Positions 10,141 through 19,167 of a DNA stretch of 64,000 bases are shown here, one piece after another. Position 1 is the stretch's first letter. Every line of letters begins with the position of its first letter. Source of the DNA: Bacteroides neonati (GTDB lineage: Bacteria; Bacteroidota; Bacteroidia; Bacteroidales; Bacteroidaceae); the NCBI RefSeq assembly GCF_000499785.1, contig NZ_HG726027.1, positions 62,001 to 126,000 on the forward strand, in the 5' to 3' direction. Both the position numbers and the translations under genes were made by a program. The notes below the pieces were generated by a model. It was not told the origin of the DNA, did not search any database, and was given only the letters and a program-made list of their open reading frames with translations.

Positions 10141-11172
10141 TTACTTACTGTTTTGTTTATAGAATTTAATCATCTTAGGTACTACTTCTTCGATGCTTCC
10201 GTTGACTACATAATCTGCAATCGTATTGATCGGCGCTTCGGGGTCGTTGTTGATAGAGATGATAATGCCACTCTCTTGCATACCGGCAATGTGTTGAATT
10301 TGTCCGGAGATACCGCAAGCGATGTAGAGTTTCGGGCGAACCGTTACACCGGTTTGACCGATCTGTCTGTCGTGGTCAGCAAACCCTGCATCTACGGCAG
10401 CACGGCTGGCACCTACTTCGGCATTCAATACCTTGGCAAGATCGAACAGTAAGTTGAAATTATCTCTTGAACCTACTCCATAGCCACCTGCAATAACGAT
10501 AGGCGAACCTTTCAGGTTGTGTTTCGCTTTCTCAATGTGGCGTTCGATGACACTTACCACATAGTCGCTGTCGGCTACATAGTTTGCTACTTCGTGACGA
10601 ATCACTTTTCCTTTATAATCGGCCGATAGGATGGCTTTCTTCATAACACCTTCGCGAACGGTTGCCATTTGAGGGCGGTGTTCAGGGTTTACAATGGTAG
10701 CCACAATGTTGCCGCCAAAAGCAGGACGAATTTGATACAGCAGGTTTTTGTATGTTTTTCCTTCCTTCTTATCCTCGTGATCTCCGATTTCGAGCGAGGT
10801 ACAGTCGGCTGTTAATCCGCTGGTTAAAGCAGAAGAAACACGTGGACCCAGATCGCGACCGATTACCGTTGCACCCATGAGGCAGATTTGAGGCTTTTCT
10901 TCCTTGAAGAGGTTGACCAGAATCGCTGTATGAGGCAAGGAGGTATAGGGATAAAGCCCTTCGCTGTCGAATACGTGTAGCTTGTCTACCCCATACGGAA
11001 GTACTTGTTTCTCAATATTCTTTAAACCGCTTCCGGCTACTACCGCTTCGAGTTGACACCCTAGCTGATTGGCTAGTGAACGACCTTTGGTAAGTAGCTC
11101 AAGGCTTACATCTAAGACGTTGCCTTCTTCTATTTCGCAATATACAAATAAGTTATTCATGTGATTATCCAA
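10141..11172 (-). CDS. etfA: Electron transfer flavoprotein alpha subunit
   Basis: 343 residues. EtfA binds FAD and, with EtfB, passes electrons between dehydrogenases and the respiratory or ferredoxin pool. The C-terminal FAD domain carries the family signature: GVGSRDNF, VGASRAAVDAG, then IGQTGVTVRPKLY and CGISGQIQH, ending in INNDPEAPI. The start overlaps the end of etfB by 8 bases (translational coupling) and the stop is 3 bases before the acyl-CoA dehydrogenase. Whether this pair is of the bifurcating NADH-binding type was not decided. Confidence 0.94.
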   Translation of the reverse strand: MDNHMNNLFVYCEIEEGNVLDVSLELLTKGRSLANQLGCQLEAVVAGSGLKNIEKQVLPYGVDKLHVFDSEGLYPYTSLPHTAILVNLFKEEKPQICLMGATVIGRDLGPRVSSALTSGLTADCTSLEIGDHEDKKEGKTYKNLLYQIRPAFGGNIVATIVNPEHRPQMATVREGVMKKAILSADYKGKVIRHEVANYVADSDYVVSVIERHIEKAKHNLKGSPIVIAGGYGVGSRDNFNLLFDLAKVLNAEVGASRAAVDAGFADHDRQIGQTGVTVRPKLYIACGISGQIQHIAGMQESGIIISINNDPEAPINTIADYVVNGSIEEVVPKMIKFYKQNSK

Positions 11173-12037
11173 TGGTGTGGTTAGCTAATAGTTCAACAAT
11201 CAGATCTTCCACCTCACGGTCTGAACCGCTGATGTTTTTACTCTCTTTAGCCTGGAACACGATGTTCTGAATGGCTTTCACTTTGGTAGGCGAACCGCTG
11301 AGGCCACACTGTGCCAAGTCACCGTTTACGTCCGATACACTCCATTCGGCCAGGTTAAGGTAATCGCGTTGGTCATACAGATCGGTATAATCCAAATTGC
11401 CTTGCTGCTTCTCGGTAATGGTTTTGGCGTGCTTGAACTTCTGGATGAGTCGCGCATTGCGAGGACGACAGGGGGCTGCCGAACCATTGACGGTAATCAC
11501 GATAGGCAACGGACCTTCTACTGTTTCGATACCACCATCGATATGGCGTTTCACAGTAATACGGCCATCGGCTACTTTCAAAATCTCTTCGGCATACGTA
11601 ATTTGAGTGAGTCCCAGCTTTTCGGCCACCTGAGGACCTACTTGCGCCGTATCACCATCGATTGCCTGACGACCACCGATAATTACATCACACTCACCTA
11701 TTTTGCGGATGGCCATTGCCAGCGCATACGACGTTGCTAAGGTATCGGCACCTGCAAAGGCACGATCGGTTAGCAGATAGCCGTTATCGGCACCACGGAA
11801 AAGTCCTTCACGAATAATATCGGCTGCGCGACCGGGTCCCATCGTCAGGATGGTAACAGTAGAACCGGGATGTTCATCTTTCAGTCGAAGAGCTTGCTCA
11901 AGAGCATTAAGATCTTCGGGGTTGAAGATGGCAGGAAGTGCCGCGCGGTTAATAGTTCCGTCGGCTTTCATGGCATCTTTCCCAACATTACGTGTGTCGG
12001 GAACTTGTTTTGCCAATACAACAATTTTCAAACTCAT
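11165..12037 (-). CDS. etfB: Electron transfer flavoprotein beta subunit
   Basis: 290 residues, first gene of the etfB-etfA-acyl-CoA dehydrogenase operon. EtfB forms the heterodimer with EtfA and carries the AMP or second flavin/NADH site. The typical features are the N-terminal IVVLAKQVPDTRNV, GGRQAIDGDTAQVGPQ in the nucleotide-binding region, and the family signature around VKRHIDGGIETVEGPLP. It is longer than the roughly 250-260 residues of mitochondrial-type EtfB, with a C-terminal extension. A strong promoter lies about 40 bases upstream. Confidence 0.94.
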   Translation of the reverse strand: MSLKIVVLAKQVPDTRNVGKDAMKADGTINRAALPAIFNPEDLNALEQALRLKDEHPGSTVTILTMGPGRAADIIREGLFRGADNGYLLTDRAFAGADTLATSYALAMAIRKIGECDVIIGGRQAIDGDTAQVGPQVAEKLGLTQITYAEEILKVADGRITVKRHIDGGIETVEGPLPIVITVNGSAAPCRPRNARLIQKFKHAKTITEKQQGNLDYTDLYDQRDYLNLAEWSVSDVNGDLAQCGLSGSPTKVKAIQNIVFQAKESKNISGSDREVEDLIVELLANHTIG

Positions 12038-12074
12038 GCTATTAATTTTAGTATTAGTATTTTCTACAAAGTTG

Positions 12075-12104
12075 CAAATTTACGCAAACAGTTGGTTCTG
12101 ACAA
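12075..12104 (-). promoter_or_regulatory. Promoter of the etfB-etfA-acd operon
   Basis: On the minus strand TTG (12104-12102), 19 bases, then TAAATTTG (12082-12075). This matches the Bacteroidetes primary sigma consensus TTG-N19-21-TAnnTTTG and leaves a short 5' leader before the etfB start at 12037. Confidence 0.75.
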
Positions 12105-12176
12105 GAAATCCGGCCTAAAAATGCACAATAGGTTGATTATTGAGCAATTAACAGATGTGTATTTGTTACAATGAAA

Positions 12177-12211
12177 AAGTACGTACTCTTTACATCCAAG
12201 AGTACGTACTT
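12177..12211 (-). terminator. First of two tandem hairpins after the GH2 gene
   Basis: Arms 12177-12190 (AAGTACGTACTCTT) and 12198-12211 are exact reverse complements around a 7-base loop. Each arm itself contains the palindrome AGTACGTACT. It sits downstream of the minus-strand GH2 gene and upstream of the etfB promoter. Confidence 0.6.
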
Positions 12212-12223
12212 ATTCTAACAAAA

Positions 12224-12256
12224 AGTACGTATTTAACACACTGTTAAATACGTACT
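12224..12256 (-). terminator. Second tandem hairpin after the GH2 gene
   Basis: Arms 12224-12238 (AGTACGTATTTAACA) and 12242-12256 are exact reverse complements around a 3-base loop. With the neighbouring hairpin it probably ends the peptidase-GH2 transcript. The sequence is related to the first hairpin. Confidence 0.6.
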
Positions 12257-12323
12257 CTTGTTTCTGCTCTTTATATCATCCGGAATGGATGGGATAAATG
12301 GTTACATATTGAGCTGCTTTATG

Positions 12324-14993
12324 CTAGATTCCTTCGCCAAACTCGGTTTGTTGCTTTTCTACTTCTTTGAGTTTATAGCGGTTAAGCTCCATTTGTAGCT
12401 TCTTGATCTCGTCGGCACAGTTTTCCTTTTGCTTGAGTGTGCTTTCCTGCTTGGTCGAATGCAAATTGGTCTGAGCCTCTTCTTGTTCGCTAAAGACTAA
12501 CGGACGAGTGGTTGGAGTGCTTTCCAATTCGAGGGTTCCGGCAACCGGCATTTGCTTTCCATCGAGTAGTACGGATGCTTTGATACGTATCTTACCGGGG
12601 CGAGTGGTCGACTTAACCAGAATAGGTGCCGTTCCCCACTGTATCGGGTGCGGATTGGCCATAATGCTTTCGTCTCCCAAGATGGTTCCTTCTCCTTCTA
12701 TCTCGAAGCGGATGAAGTAGTTGTTCAATCGCTTGATGTTGCCATTGCCATCGGCTATGGCTGCTACAACAGTAACGAGGTCAGAGCCATTCGCCTCGAA
12801 ATTCATACCTTCATTGTCAGCCCACAATATCACTTTCGACGGACGACGTGCGGGTGTTACCTTATGGGTAGCCACTACCTTACCGTCGATGATTCCCTCG
12901 GCCAGCATGAATACTTCGCTTTGTCTCTTCTTGCGCGACAGGTTTTTGTCATCCATCACATTGAACACATCTTTAAAGATGATCGTAGGCGAGGGCATTC
13001 CTTTTTCGCGTACCTCTTTCTTATAGAGATACTGCTTGCCACCTTGAAACATGGTGAGGCGTACCTCGTCGCAATTCGAGTATACTGTTACGTCTTTCGG
13101 TGAGAAAGGAGTCATTTCGTGAGCAATGTAGACCATCGGACCGGTTTCGGCTATCAAATCACTTTTCTCCGGGCTGCGTTGTGCCTTGAACATTTGATAC
13201 GAATATTTCGGTTGGCGGAATACATCCATCAGTCCACCGTAGAAAGGATCGGGATGATAACCGCGTTGATGGTCGAACGAATGCCACAAACATCCTCCCA
13301 CGTGTTGGCGTGTGGTGAGGTAGAGAGACTCGTAGCAAGTATACGGATAGGTGGGTTTGGCATAACCTTCGGCTTGAATCAACATCGGTGTTTCGCCCCA
13401 AGCCCTATTCACACGGCTGGGTGAGTTATGCGAATTCCAATCGTCTACGTTATCGCCCCATTCGCGGGTGAAATAGGTAATCTTCGGATCGAGCACATCG
13501 ACTCCCCAACCTTTATCACCTGTTTGCGGGTGTGTAAAAAGTATGGGATAGTGTTCGCTTCCTTTTGCAGTGGCATCGCAGGCTGTATAGCAATAGGGGT
13601 ATGGATACTCTTCGTTGACGATGTCTTGTACCTTCTTGGCAAAATCGGCAGGATACCAGGTTTCGTTCAAGATCGGTTCCCACATCCACACCGAAGGATG
13701 ATTACGGTCGCGACGCACCATGTTGCGGATGTCCGAATAGACACGTTGGGCAAAGATGGGAGCTTCGTTCCAGAACTGCCAGCCGGGGGTATTAACAATC
13801 ACGAAAAGACCAAGCTCATCACAAGCATCCATGAAAGCAGGGTCTTGCGGATAGTGTGCATTACGGATTACCTTTAAACCTGCATCGCGAAGCTTTTTAG
13901 CATCTCGCCAGTGCAAACTGTTGGAAAGCGCATTGCCTACTACGGCAAAGTCTTGGTGGCGATTGGCGCCGATCAATGGCGTTTCGTAGGGCTTACCGTT
14001 GAGCCAGAAGCCGTCTTTCCCTTTGAATTCGATGCTGCGTACACCTATTCTGCGACGGTAGCCGTCGACGATGTTTCCTTTATTATCTTTGATCAATACA
14101 TGCAATTGATATAAATAAGGAGCGTCGGGCGACCACAAATGTGGGTTCGACAGTTTCAGTTTCTGAGAAGCATGGGTTGCTTTTTGCTTGCCTATGCTGA
14201 TCGATTGGGTAGTACCGGCCACTTTCTGTCCGTTGGCATCGTGAAGTTCATAAATCACCTTGCCCGAGAATGAAGTGGGCTGTTCGTTGCGAACGTGCAG
14301 CTTGAGCAGTACATCGGCCGATTGTTCGCTGACACGATCGTAGGCAACGAATAGTCCGCCACCGGCTGTTGAGTCCTCGTAATTAGGGTCGGTGATGAAT
14401 ACATTGTTATGAGCAATCAGCCAACAATCGCGGTAGATACCTCCAAAGTAGGAGAAGTCTAACACATCCTGTGGTTTACCCGGAGGGTACGAGGGATCGT
14501 CGCTATTGTCGGCACAAACCGCTATCACGTTGTCTTGCCCAAACTGAATGTAAGGAGTGATATCTGCAATGACGGGCAAGAAACCACCGAAATGTTCGTT
14601 GACCAGCTTGCCGTTGATCCATACTTTCGATTTGCCCATGATGGCTTCGAAATGCAGGAACAGTTTCTTTCCTTTCAATTGATTGTCGGGAGTAAAGTGT
14701 TTGCGATACCATGCCTCGCCTTGATAGTTGACGCATCCGCTGGCTTCGGTAGGCAGATACTCCATACCATCGGGCAGCGAAACCACTGTCCAGGTGCTGT
14801 CATCGAAGTTGGGTTGCCAAGCTTCGGGTTGTGCTCCTTTGTAGAATCGCCAGGCAGGGTTCATGGAGTATACCTCGCGGCCGGTATTTTCTATCGGATA
14901 GAAACCGGCCACGGAGTAAGTAGGTTGATAGGCACTCTGTGCCGGAAGTATTCCTATAAGTAATAGGGTAAGGTATAAATAAAGTGTTTTCAT
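12324..14993 (-). CDS. Exported GH2-family glycoside hydrolase
   Basis: 889 residues. Signal peptide at 1-20 (cleavage after AQS). A GH2 jelly-roll domain (about 45-200), an Ig-like domain (about 210-320) and a TIM barrel follow. The acid/base candidate is E444 in EPILNETW. The nucleophile candidate is E511 in TREWGD, with E542 in QAEGY as an alternative. A beta-sandwich (about 690-820) is followed by a 60-residue Glu/Lys/Gln-rich tail that looks like a coiled coil, unusual for GH2. The family covers beta-galactosidases, beta-glucuronidases and beta-mannosidases; the activity here is not clear. It starts 23 bases after the peptidase stop, so the two genes probably share a transcript. The neighbouring GH84 gene suggests action on host-type glycans. 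Confidence 0.82.
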   Translation of the reverse strand: MKTLYLYLTLLLIGILPAQSAYQPTYSVAGFYPIENTGREVYSMNPAWRFYKGAQPEAWQPNFDDSTWTVVSLPDGMEYLPTEASGCVNYQGEAWYRKHFTPDNQLKGKKLFLHFEAIMGKSKVWINGKLVNEHFGGFLPVIADITPYIQFGQDNVIAVCADNSDDPSYPPGKPQDVLDFSYFGGIYRDCWLIAHNNVFITDPNYEDSTAGGGLFVAYDRVSEQSADVLLKLHVRNEQPTSFSGKVIYELHDANGQKVAGTTQSISIGKQKATHASQKLKLSNPHLWSPDAPYLYQLHVLIKDNKGNIVDGYRRRIGVRSIEFKGKDGFWLNGKPYETPLIGANRHQDFAVVGNALSNSLHWRDAKKLRDAGLKVIRNAHYPQDPAFMDACDELGLFVIVNTPGWQFWNEAPIFAQRVYSDIRNMVRRDRNHPSVWMWEPILNETWYPADFAKKVQDIVNEEYPYPYCYTACDATAKGSEHYPILFTHPQTGDKGWGVDVLDPKITYFTREWGDNVDDWNSHNSPSRVNRAWGETPMLIQAEGYAKPTYPYTCYESLYLTTRQHVGGCLWHSFDHQRGYHPDPFYGGLMDVFRQPKYSYQMFKAQRSPEKSDLIAETGPMVYIAHEMTPFSPKDVTVYSNCDEVRLTMFQGGKQYLYKKEVREKGMPSPTIIFKDVFNVMDDKNLSRKKRQSEVFMLAEGIIDGKVVATHKVTPARRPSKVILWADNEGMNFEANGSDLVTVVAAIADGNGNIKRLNNYFIRFEIEGEGTILGDESIMANPHPIQWGTAPILVKSTTRPGKIRIKASVLLDGKQMPVAGTLELESTPTTRPLVFSEQEEAQTNLHSTKQESTLKQKENCADEIKKLQMELNRYKLKEVEKQQTEFGEGI

Positions 14994-15016
14994 TGTGCTT
15001 ATGGTATTTAATTAGA

Positions 15017-16195
15017 TTACTTTAAACCAAGTTTTTTAGCGATCTCTTTAGGCAATGCATCTTTATGAACCAAAATATTCATGGTTTTATAGGCTACAAA
15101 TGGCTTGGATGCATACCAGGTACCTTTGTACTTGCTGTTATCTCCCCAAGAGTTTTTCACCATGAAATATTCTTTTCCGTTTTGGTCTTTGGCAATACCA
15201 TAGATCACCATGCCGTGGTCATCGGTCGTTTCCCAGTTGTCGAAAGCTTTTTGACGCATCTCTTGTGTGATGTTCATTTCGGGCATAGGTTTAGAGGTTA
15301 ACTCTTTGCGTTTATCGGCAGCAGTCAACCCTGTCCAACGAGCCATATCCGAACCGGAAAGGTCTGTACGATTGGCTTCGGGCATAACGGCAATACCATC
15401 ACGGGTAAAACCTTGTTCGCTTACATCGCTACCCCATGCAAAGGTATAGCCATTCTTTACGGCATTATCCATTACAGCCATCAGTTCGTCGATTGGTAGA
15501 TTCCATGAATTGCCACCTCTCCAGTTATCTTGTATCTCGAGGGGAAACTCTGTGTAGAAAGGATGGTGCGTGTATGAAGTCAGCGAAACATAGTCGTCGG
15601 GGTTCAGTCCCAATGATTGTGCAAAACTCTTTGGGGTATACTCCTTACCGTTGTAAGTGAACTTTTCGGGGCATTGTCCGAGGTAAGTGTCATAAATCGC
15701 GCTTACTCCTTTCTTCCATACCGGAGAGAGTTTGGTTAGTTTGCCTTTGGCAATTGCATCGACATAAGCACCGGCTACAGCATCGAGCTCATTGTGTACG
15801 GGGAGTGTATCGCCATACATAATACCCTCCATAGCTGTTTGAGGAACTAAACCATAGTGCTTCAAGCAATAAATAATGTCGTAGAAGCTCCCTCCGGGCG
15901 AGAATGAAGCATCGCCATGCAGACGAACATAACGCTCGGCACGATCGACCATGGTGTGATGAACCACAAACATTTCGGATAGATCATACGTGCCTTTGCC
16001 TTGGCGTAGCAACTCTGATTCAAGGAAACCAAGGCTGGAAAAGCTCCAGCAAGTGCTTGAACGATTTTGGTTCTTAACAGATGTAATCGGGGCTTCCTTG
16101 ACGGTAGTGAATACGAAACCTTCTTCTTTGTTGTCTTGTGCCAGTAGGCTTAGACTGCAAACACTAAGTGCTGCGAGGAGTAGTACCTTTTTCAT
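15017..16195 (-). CDS. Exported C1-family peptidase (aminopeptidase C / bleomycin hydrolase type)
   Basis: 392 residues from the ATG at 16195. That start gives a clean signal peptide (KKVLLLAALSVCSLSLLAQ), and a longer in-frame extension to 16273 would begin upstream of the promoter element at 16231-16238. It is a papain-fold cysteine peptidase of the PepC/bleomycin hydrolase group: the catalytic Cys49 lies in NRSSTCWSFS, the His in DDHGMVIYGI, and the Asn in MVKNSWGDN. Cytosolic PepC enzymes lack a leader; the exported form is common in Bacteroidetes and trims peptides in the periplasm. The GH2 gene follows after 23 bases, suggesting joint breakdown of glycoprotein material. Confidence 0.88.
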   Translation of the reverse strand: MKKVLLLAALSVCSLSLLAQDNKEEGFVFTTVKEAPITSVKNQNRSSTCWSFSSLGFLESELLRQGKGTYDLSEMFVVHHTMVDRAERYVRLHGDASFSPGGSFYDIIYCLKHYGLVPQTAMEGIMYGDTLPVHNELDAVAGAYVDAIAKGKLTKLSPVWKKGVSAIYDTYLGQCPEKFTYNGKEYTPKSFAQSLGLNPDDYVSLTSYTHHPFYTEFPLEIQDNWRGGNSWNLPIDELMAVMDNAVKNGYTFAWGSDVSEQGFTRDGIAVMPEANRTDLSGSDMARWTGLTAADKRKELTSKPMPEMNITQEMRQKAFDNWETTDDHGMVIYGIAKDQNGKEYFMVKNSWGDNSKYKGTWYASKPFVAYKTMNILVHKDALPKEIAKKLGLK

Positions 16196-16230
16196 TATTA
16201 TTTTATTGTTAATTAGGATATTTATGTGGA

Positions 16231-16238
16231 CAAAGATA
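16231..16238 (-). promoter_or_regulatory. -7 element (TATCTTTG) before the peptidase gene
   Basis: The minus strand reads TATCTTTG, an exact TAnnTTTG element 36 bases before the chosen start at 16195. No clear -33 TTG at the preferred spacing was found. Confidence 0.55.
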
Positions 16239-16277
16239 ATTAATTCGCCCGAAATATGTCGAACTTGTTTCAAAAAG

Positions 16278-16320
16278 TAACTGCAAGATTCGTAAGAACA
16301 CTTACGTAACCTTGCAGTTA
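16278..16320 (-). terminator. Terminator after the GH84 gene
   Basis: Two-part stem: TAACTGCAAG (16278-16287) with its complement at 16311-16320, and CGTAAG (16291-16296) with CTTACG (16301-16306) around a 4-base loop. On the minus strand it is followed by a short U-run. It separates GH84 from the peptidase-GH2 unit. Confidence 0.75.
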
Positions 16321-16368
16321 TGATGATTTAAAGATAGGTATATCTATCTATTCAGGTGCTTGGTTGTG

Positions 16369-18912
16369 TCAATTGAGAATAATCTCAAAAATTTCTACTT
16401 TGCCTTCTACCTCTACCTTGGTTGCTCCCTTCACGAAGTTTACTTTCACAAAAGGAGTGTCGATGGTTGTTGTCGATAGTACCTTACCGTCAGCAGCCAA
16501 TTGTCGAAGTTGAACGGGGCTTTTTGATGCGTCAGGCTTCATCAGCAGGGTACATTCGGTTGCTTTCTCCGGAAGGGTGAAAGAAAGGGTGCCGCTATTG
16601 GCGTAGGAAGTATCCGGATGTTTGTCGAATGCGAACAAGGCTTTCTCCCGGTCTTTGGCTTCGACTTGAAAAGGAAGGCTCTCCAAGCGAATAGGGTTTA
16701 CTTCGAACGAACGAATGGCAGCCCAATTGGTTTTGGCGGAAGGAAGCTTCTTAAGTCTGACGTATCTGGCTTTAACGGGCGTTTCCTTCCACGCTATTAC
16801 GTATTGGTTCTTGAGGCTGTCGGTGAGTGCTTTCCAAACTTTGCCTTCTTCCGAGTATTCCAATACAGTATGGTCGAAGTAATCAACGTCGTTGATTGAG
16901 TTTCTTCCTTGCAGAATAGAGACTTCGGAAACGGTTCTTACGCAACCGAGGTCGACACCAATCCAGCTTTGATTGTTTTGTGAAGTTCCCGAGGTATAAA
17001 AAGTAGTCGAATCATTATCGAGCATTAGTTTGCTCAAAGTAGTTCCAAGGTTATTGAATGAACCTATTCCTTTGTATACCGATGGCATCTCTCCTGTCAG
17101 TTTCTTAAGAAACTCATAGGCAAGATCGTTCATTGTATTCTCGTAAAACGGTTGAAGCTTCATGGTACCTGATTTATGGGCATTGAAGGCTTTTCTGTCC
17201 TCTTCGCTCATCAGGTTATTGACGTATGCTGCCCAGAATGTCGCATCATCTGCTGTTTGGTAAGTCTTTAGAACCTCTAGCGCACGTTTGCCTCTTGTAC
17301 CCAGTTTACCAAACTCAACAAGCCACGGTTGCAACTCGTTAAGCAGTGCTTTATTGGCACATTTACTCTGTAATTCTGCCGGTGTTTGCTCTATTTTCTC
17401 AAACTCTTTGCGTAGGGCGTTAAAATCTGCCTCTGTATAGTTGTGGATGCTAAACGTTTTTGTCTCCCATGATTCTGCTCTGCGATAACCGGTTTCCGTA
17501 TCGCACGAGTGAATGGCAAAGGTTCTGTAAGCCTCTTTTGCTTCGGGAGTTAGTTCGGCAAGTCCGCGCTCCCAATTGTCTATCGGGTTGTAATCGGCCA
17601 TGTTCCACGAATAGTCGGCTACTCCGTAAAGCGCCAGTTTAGATGCTTCTCCGTGCTCCATCGGGTTGCTTATCAGTCCGCAAAGGTCGTTGGAGGTGAG
17701 TGAGGTTTCAAGTCCGTACACAGGCCCTTGCATGATGATATGACGAACATAGTCTGTAACGGGGAAGTTCCACCAATACAAAGCAGGTCTTTTAATTCTG
17801 GAGTTTACCCAATCCATGGTTTCTTTTGTCAGGTCGCTGCAAACTACATCTCCTGTCCAGAATACATTGATAGAAGGGTCGAGTGTATTGCCATAGATGC
17901 TGAGGCTTCCCTGAGGAGTTGGGTTGGCCCAAAGCTTGGAATAGTCTGTAGGGCATACAATCAAGGGAGCTACGCCCTCCTTTACTTTGACAAAGTCTTC
18001 ATTGAGCCTATTGAGCAGTTCGGTTTGTTTTCTGGGGTTGGTACCTTCTCCGTCGATATCATCAAAGAAAATGGCAAACGAGCGTACTCCCAGATCGTAC
18101 ATCATATTGAATTTATTCACCAGGTTGGTGTAGTCTTCGTTGTTCCATTTAATGTCTTGTCCCGGGTGAATAGCCCATACAAAGTCAACCCTGTTGCGGT
18201 TGCAGGCTTCGACTAGTTCTTTGATGTTTTTTGCCTCTTTCTCCGGGTATGGAAGTCTCCAGTTGGGGCAACTGTGGTAATGATCGTCTTTGGGTCCGTA
18301 CAAATAATAGTTCATTTTGAACTTACCGTATAGGTCGATCAATGACATTCTGACTTGGTGAGACCAAGGAGTGCCGTAAAAGCCTTCGACAACGCCTCTG
18401 TACGAAAGGTCGGGGTAGTCGTTAATTGTCAGGTACGGAAGTTTCTTTTCCGCACTAATGGGGCTTTCAACAATCTGTCTCAGTGTTTGAATACCGTAAA
18501 AAGCACCTTTCTCATCGTATCCGATGATGGATATTCCTTTATCGTCGATGTTCATGGCATAGGCTCCGGATATATTCTTCACCCCATGCTTTGCTGCTGC
18601 TTTGCTGCCGTAATCGATGGTTAGTTTAACTCCTTTTTTAGTGAGAGTGATAAAGCTGAAGTCTTCAGAAAATCTCTTTTTTATATCCTTCAAGTGTAAA
18701 CCTTTGGATATGTCCAGCTGTCCCTTTTCTGCTACCCGAAGAGTATGTGGGGTAGGGTTGATAAGTAGTCCTCCGTGATTCAGTACATTCCCCGGAACGG
18801 AATAAATGTCTTGATTTTCTGATCGTTGTGTTGTTAGGTCGAACCCTTGTTCCTGGCCCGATAGGTTGCTGCATAAGAACATTGCAGCGGCTAATGCTGT
18901 CAGTAATTTCAT
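16369..18912 (-). CDS. Exported GH84 beta-N-acetylglucosaminidase
   Basis: 847 residues. It removes terminal beta-linked GlcNAc (O-GlcNAcase/hyaluronidase family) by substrate-assisted catalysis. Signal peptide at 1-19. An N-terminal GH20b-like domain runs to about residue 165, then the GH84 barrel starts at SYRGVVEGFYGTPW (170-183). The catalytic pair is D284-D285 in IFFDDIDGEGT, the same DD pair as in the well-studied Bacteroides thetaiotaomicron GH84. A helical region follows, then an F5/8 type C (CBM32-like) domain (about 640-760, WIGVDLGCVRTVSEV) and a final beta domain. It is transcribed alone from its own -7 element and ends at a hairpin. It fits mucin or host glycan use together with the adjacent GH2 and peptidase. 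Confidence 0.93.
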   Translation of the reverse strand: MKLLTALAAAMFLCSNLSGQEQGFDLTTQRSENQDIYSVPGNVLNHGGLLINPTPHTLRVAEKGQLDISKGLHLKDIKKRFSEDFSFITLTKKGVKLTIDYGSKAAAKHGVKNISGAYAMNIDDKGISIIGYDEKGAFYGIQTLRQIVESPISAEKKLPYLTINDYPDLSYRGVVEGFYGTPWSHQVRMSLIDLYGKFKMNYYLYGPKDDHYHSCPNWRLPYPEKEAKNIKELVEACNRNRVDFVWAIHPGQDIKWNNEDYTNLVNKFNMMYDLGVRSFAIFFDDIDGEGTNPRKQTELLNRLNEDFVKVKEGVAPLIVCPTDYSKLWANPTPQGSLSIYGNTLDPSINVFWTGDVVCSDLTKETMDWVNSRIKRPALYWWNFPVTDYVRHIIMQGPVYGLETSLTSNDLCGLISNPMEHGEASKLALYGVADYSWNMADYNPIDNWERGLAELTPEAKEAYRTFAIHSCDTETGYRRAESWETKTFSIHNYTEADFNALRKEFEKIEQTPAELQSKCANKALLNELQPWLVEFGKLGTRGKRALEVLKTYQTADDATFWAAYVNNLMSEEDRKAFNAHKSGTMKLQPFYENTMNDLAYEFLKKLTGEMPSVYKGIGSFNNLGTTLSKLMLDNDSTTFYTSGTSQNNQSWIGVDLGCVRTVSEVSILQGRNSINDVDYFDHTVLEYSEEGKVWKALTDSLKNQYVIAWKETPVKARYVRLKKLPSAKTNWAAIRSFEVNPIRLESLPFQVEAKDREKALFAFDKHPDTSYANSGTLSFTLPEKATECTLLMKPDASKSPVQLRQLAADGKVLSTTTIDTPFVKVNFVKGATKVEVEGKVEIFEIILN

Positions 18913-18983
18913 TTTGTTTTCATTTTATTTATTGGGGTTTTCTACCCTAGGTTACTATGTGTAAGTATGTTTTAGGTTTGGTG

Positions 18984-18991
18984 CAAATGTA
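18984..18991 (-). promoter_or_regulatory. -7 element (TACATTTG) before the GH84 gene
   Basis: The minus strand reads TACATTTG, an exact TAnnTTTG match about 70 bases before the GH84 start. The nearest upstream TTG is 24 bases away, longer than the usual spacing. Confidence 0.5.
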
Positions 18992-19128
18992 TGGAAAATA
19001 GCTCATAATATTATTCAAAAAAAAATAAAATAGACATATCTTTTCAAATCAAGTATGCAATGAGTAAATAATCTCTATGTTTGTGCAAAATCTGTTGGGA
19101 GAATAAACTAATTGTTAATTCCATTTGT

Positions 19129-19136
19129 TATATTTG
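19129..19136 (+). promoter_or_regulatory. -7 element (TATATTTG) before the antiporter gene
   Basis: Exact TAnnTTTG match 32 bases before the chosen antiporter start at 19168. A second match (TATGTTTG) lies at 19076-19083. Both lie upstream of 19168 and support the shorter start. Neither has an ideal -33 TTG. Confidence 0.5.
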
Positions 19137-19167
19137 TACATTAATCTATCAAATCCCCGCATACTAT

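Noticed and set aside
16196..16273. Longer start for the C1 peptidase
   Set aside because: It would begin upstream of the -7 promoter element and would bury the signal peptide.
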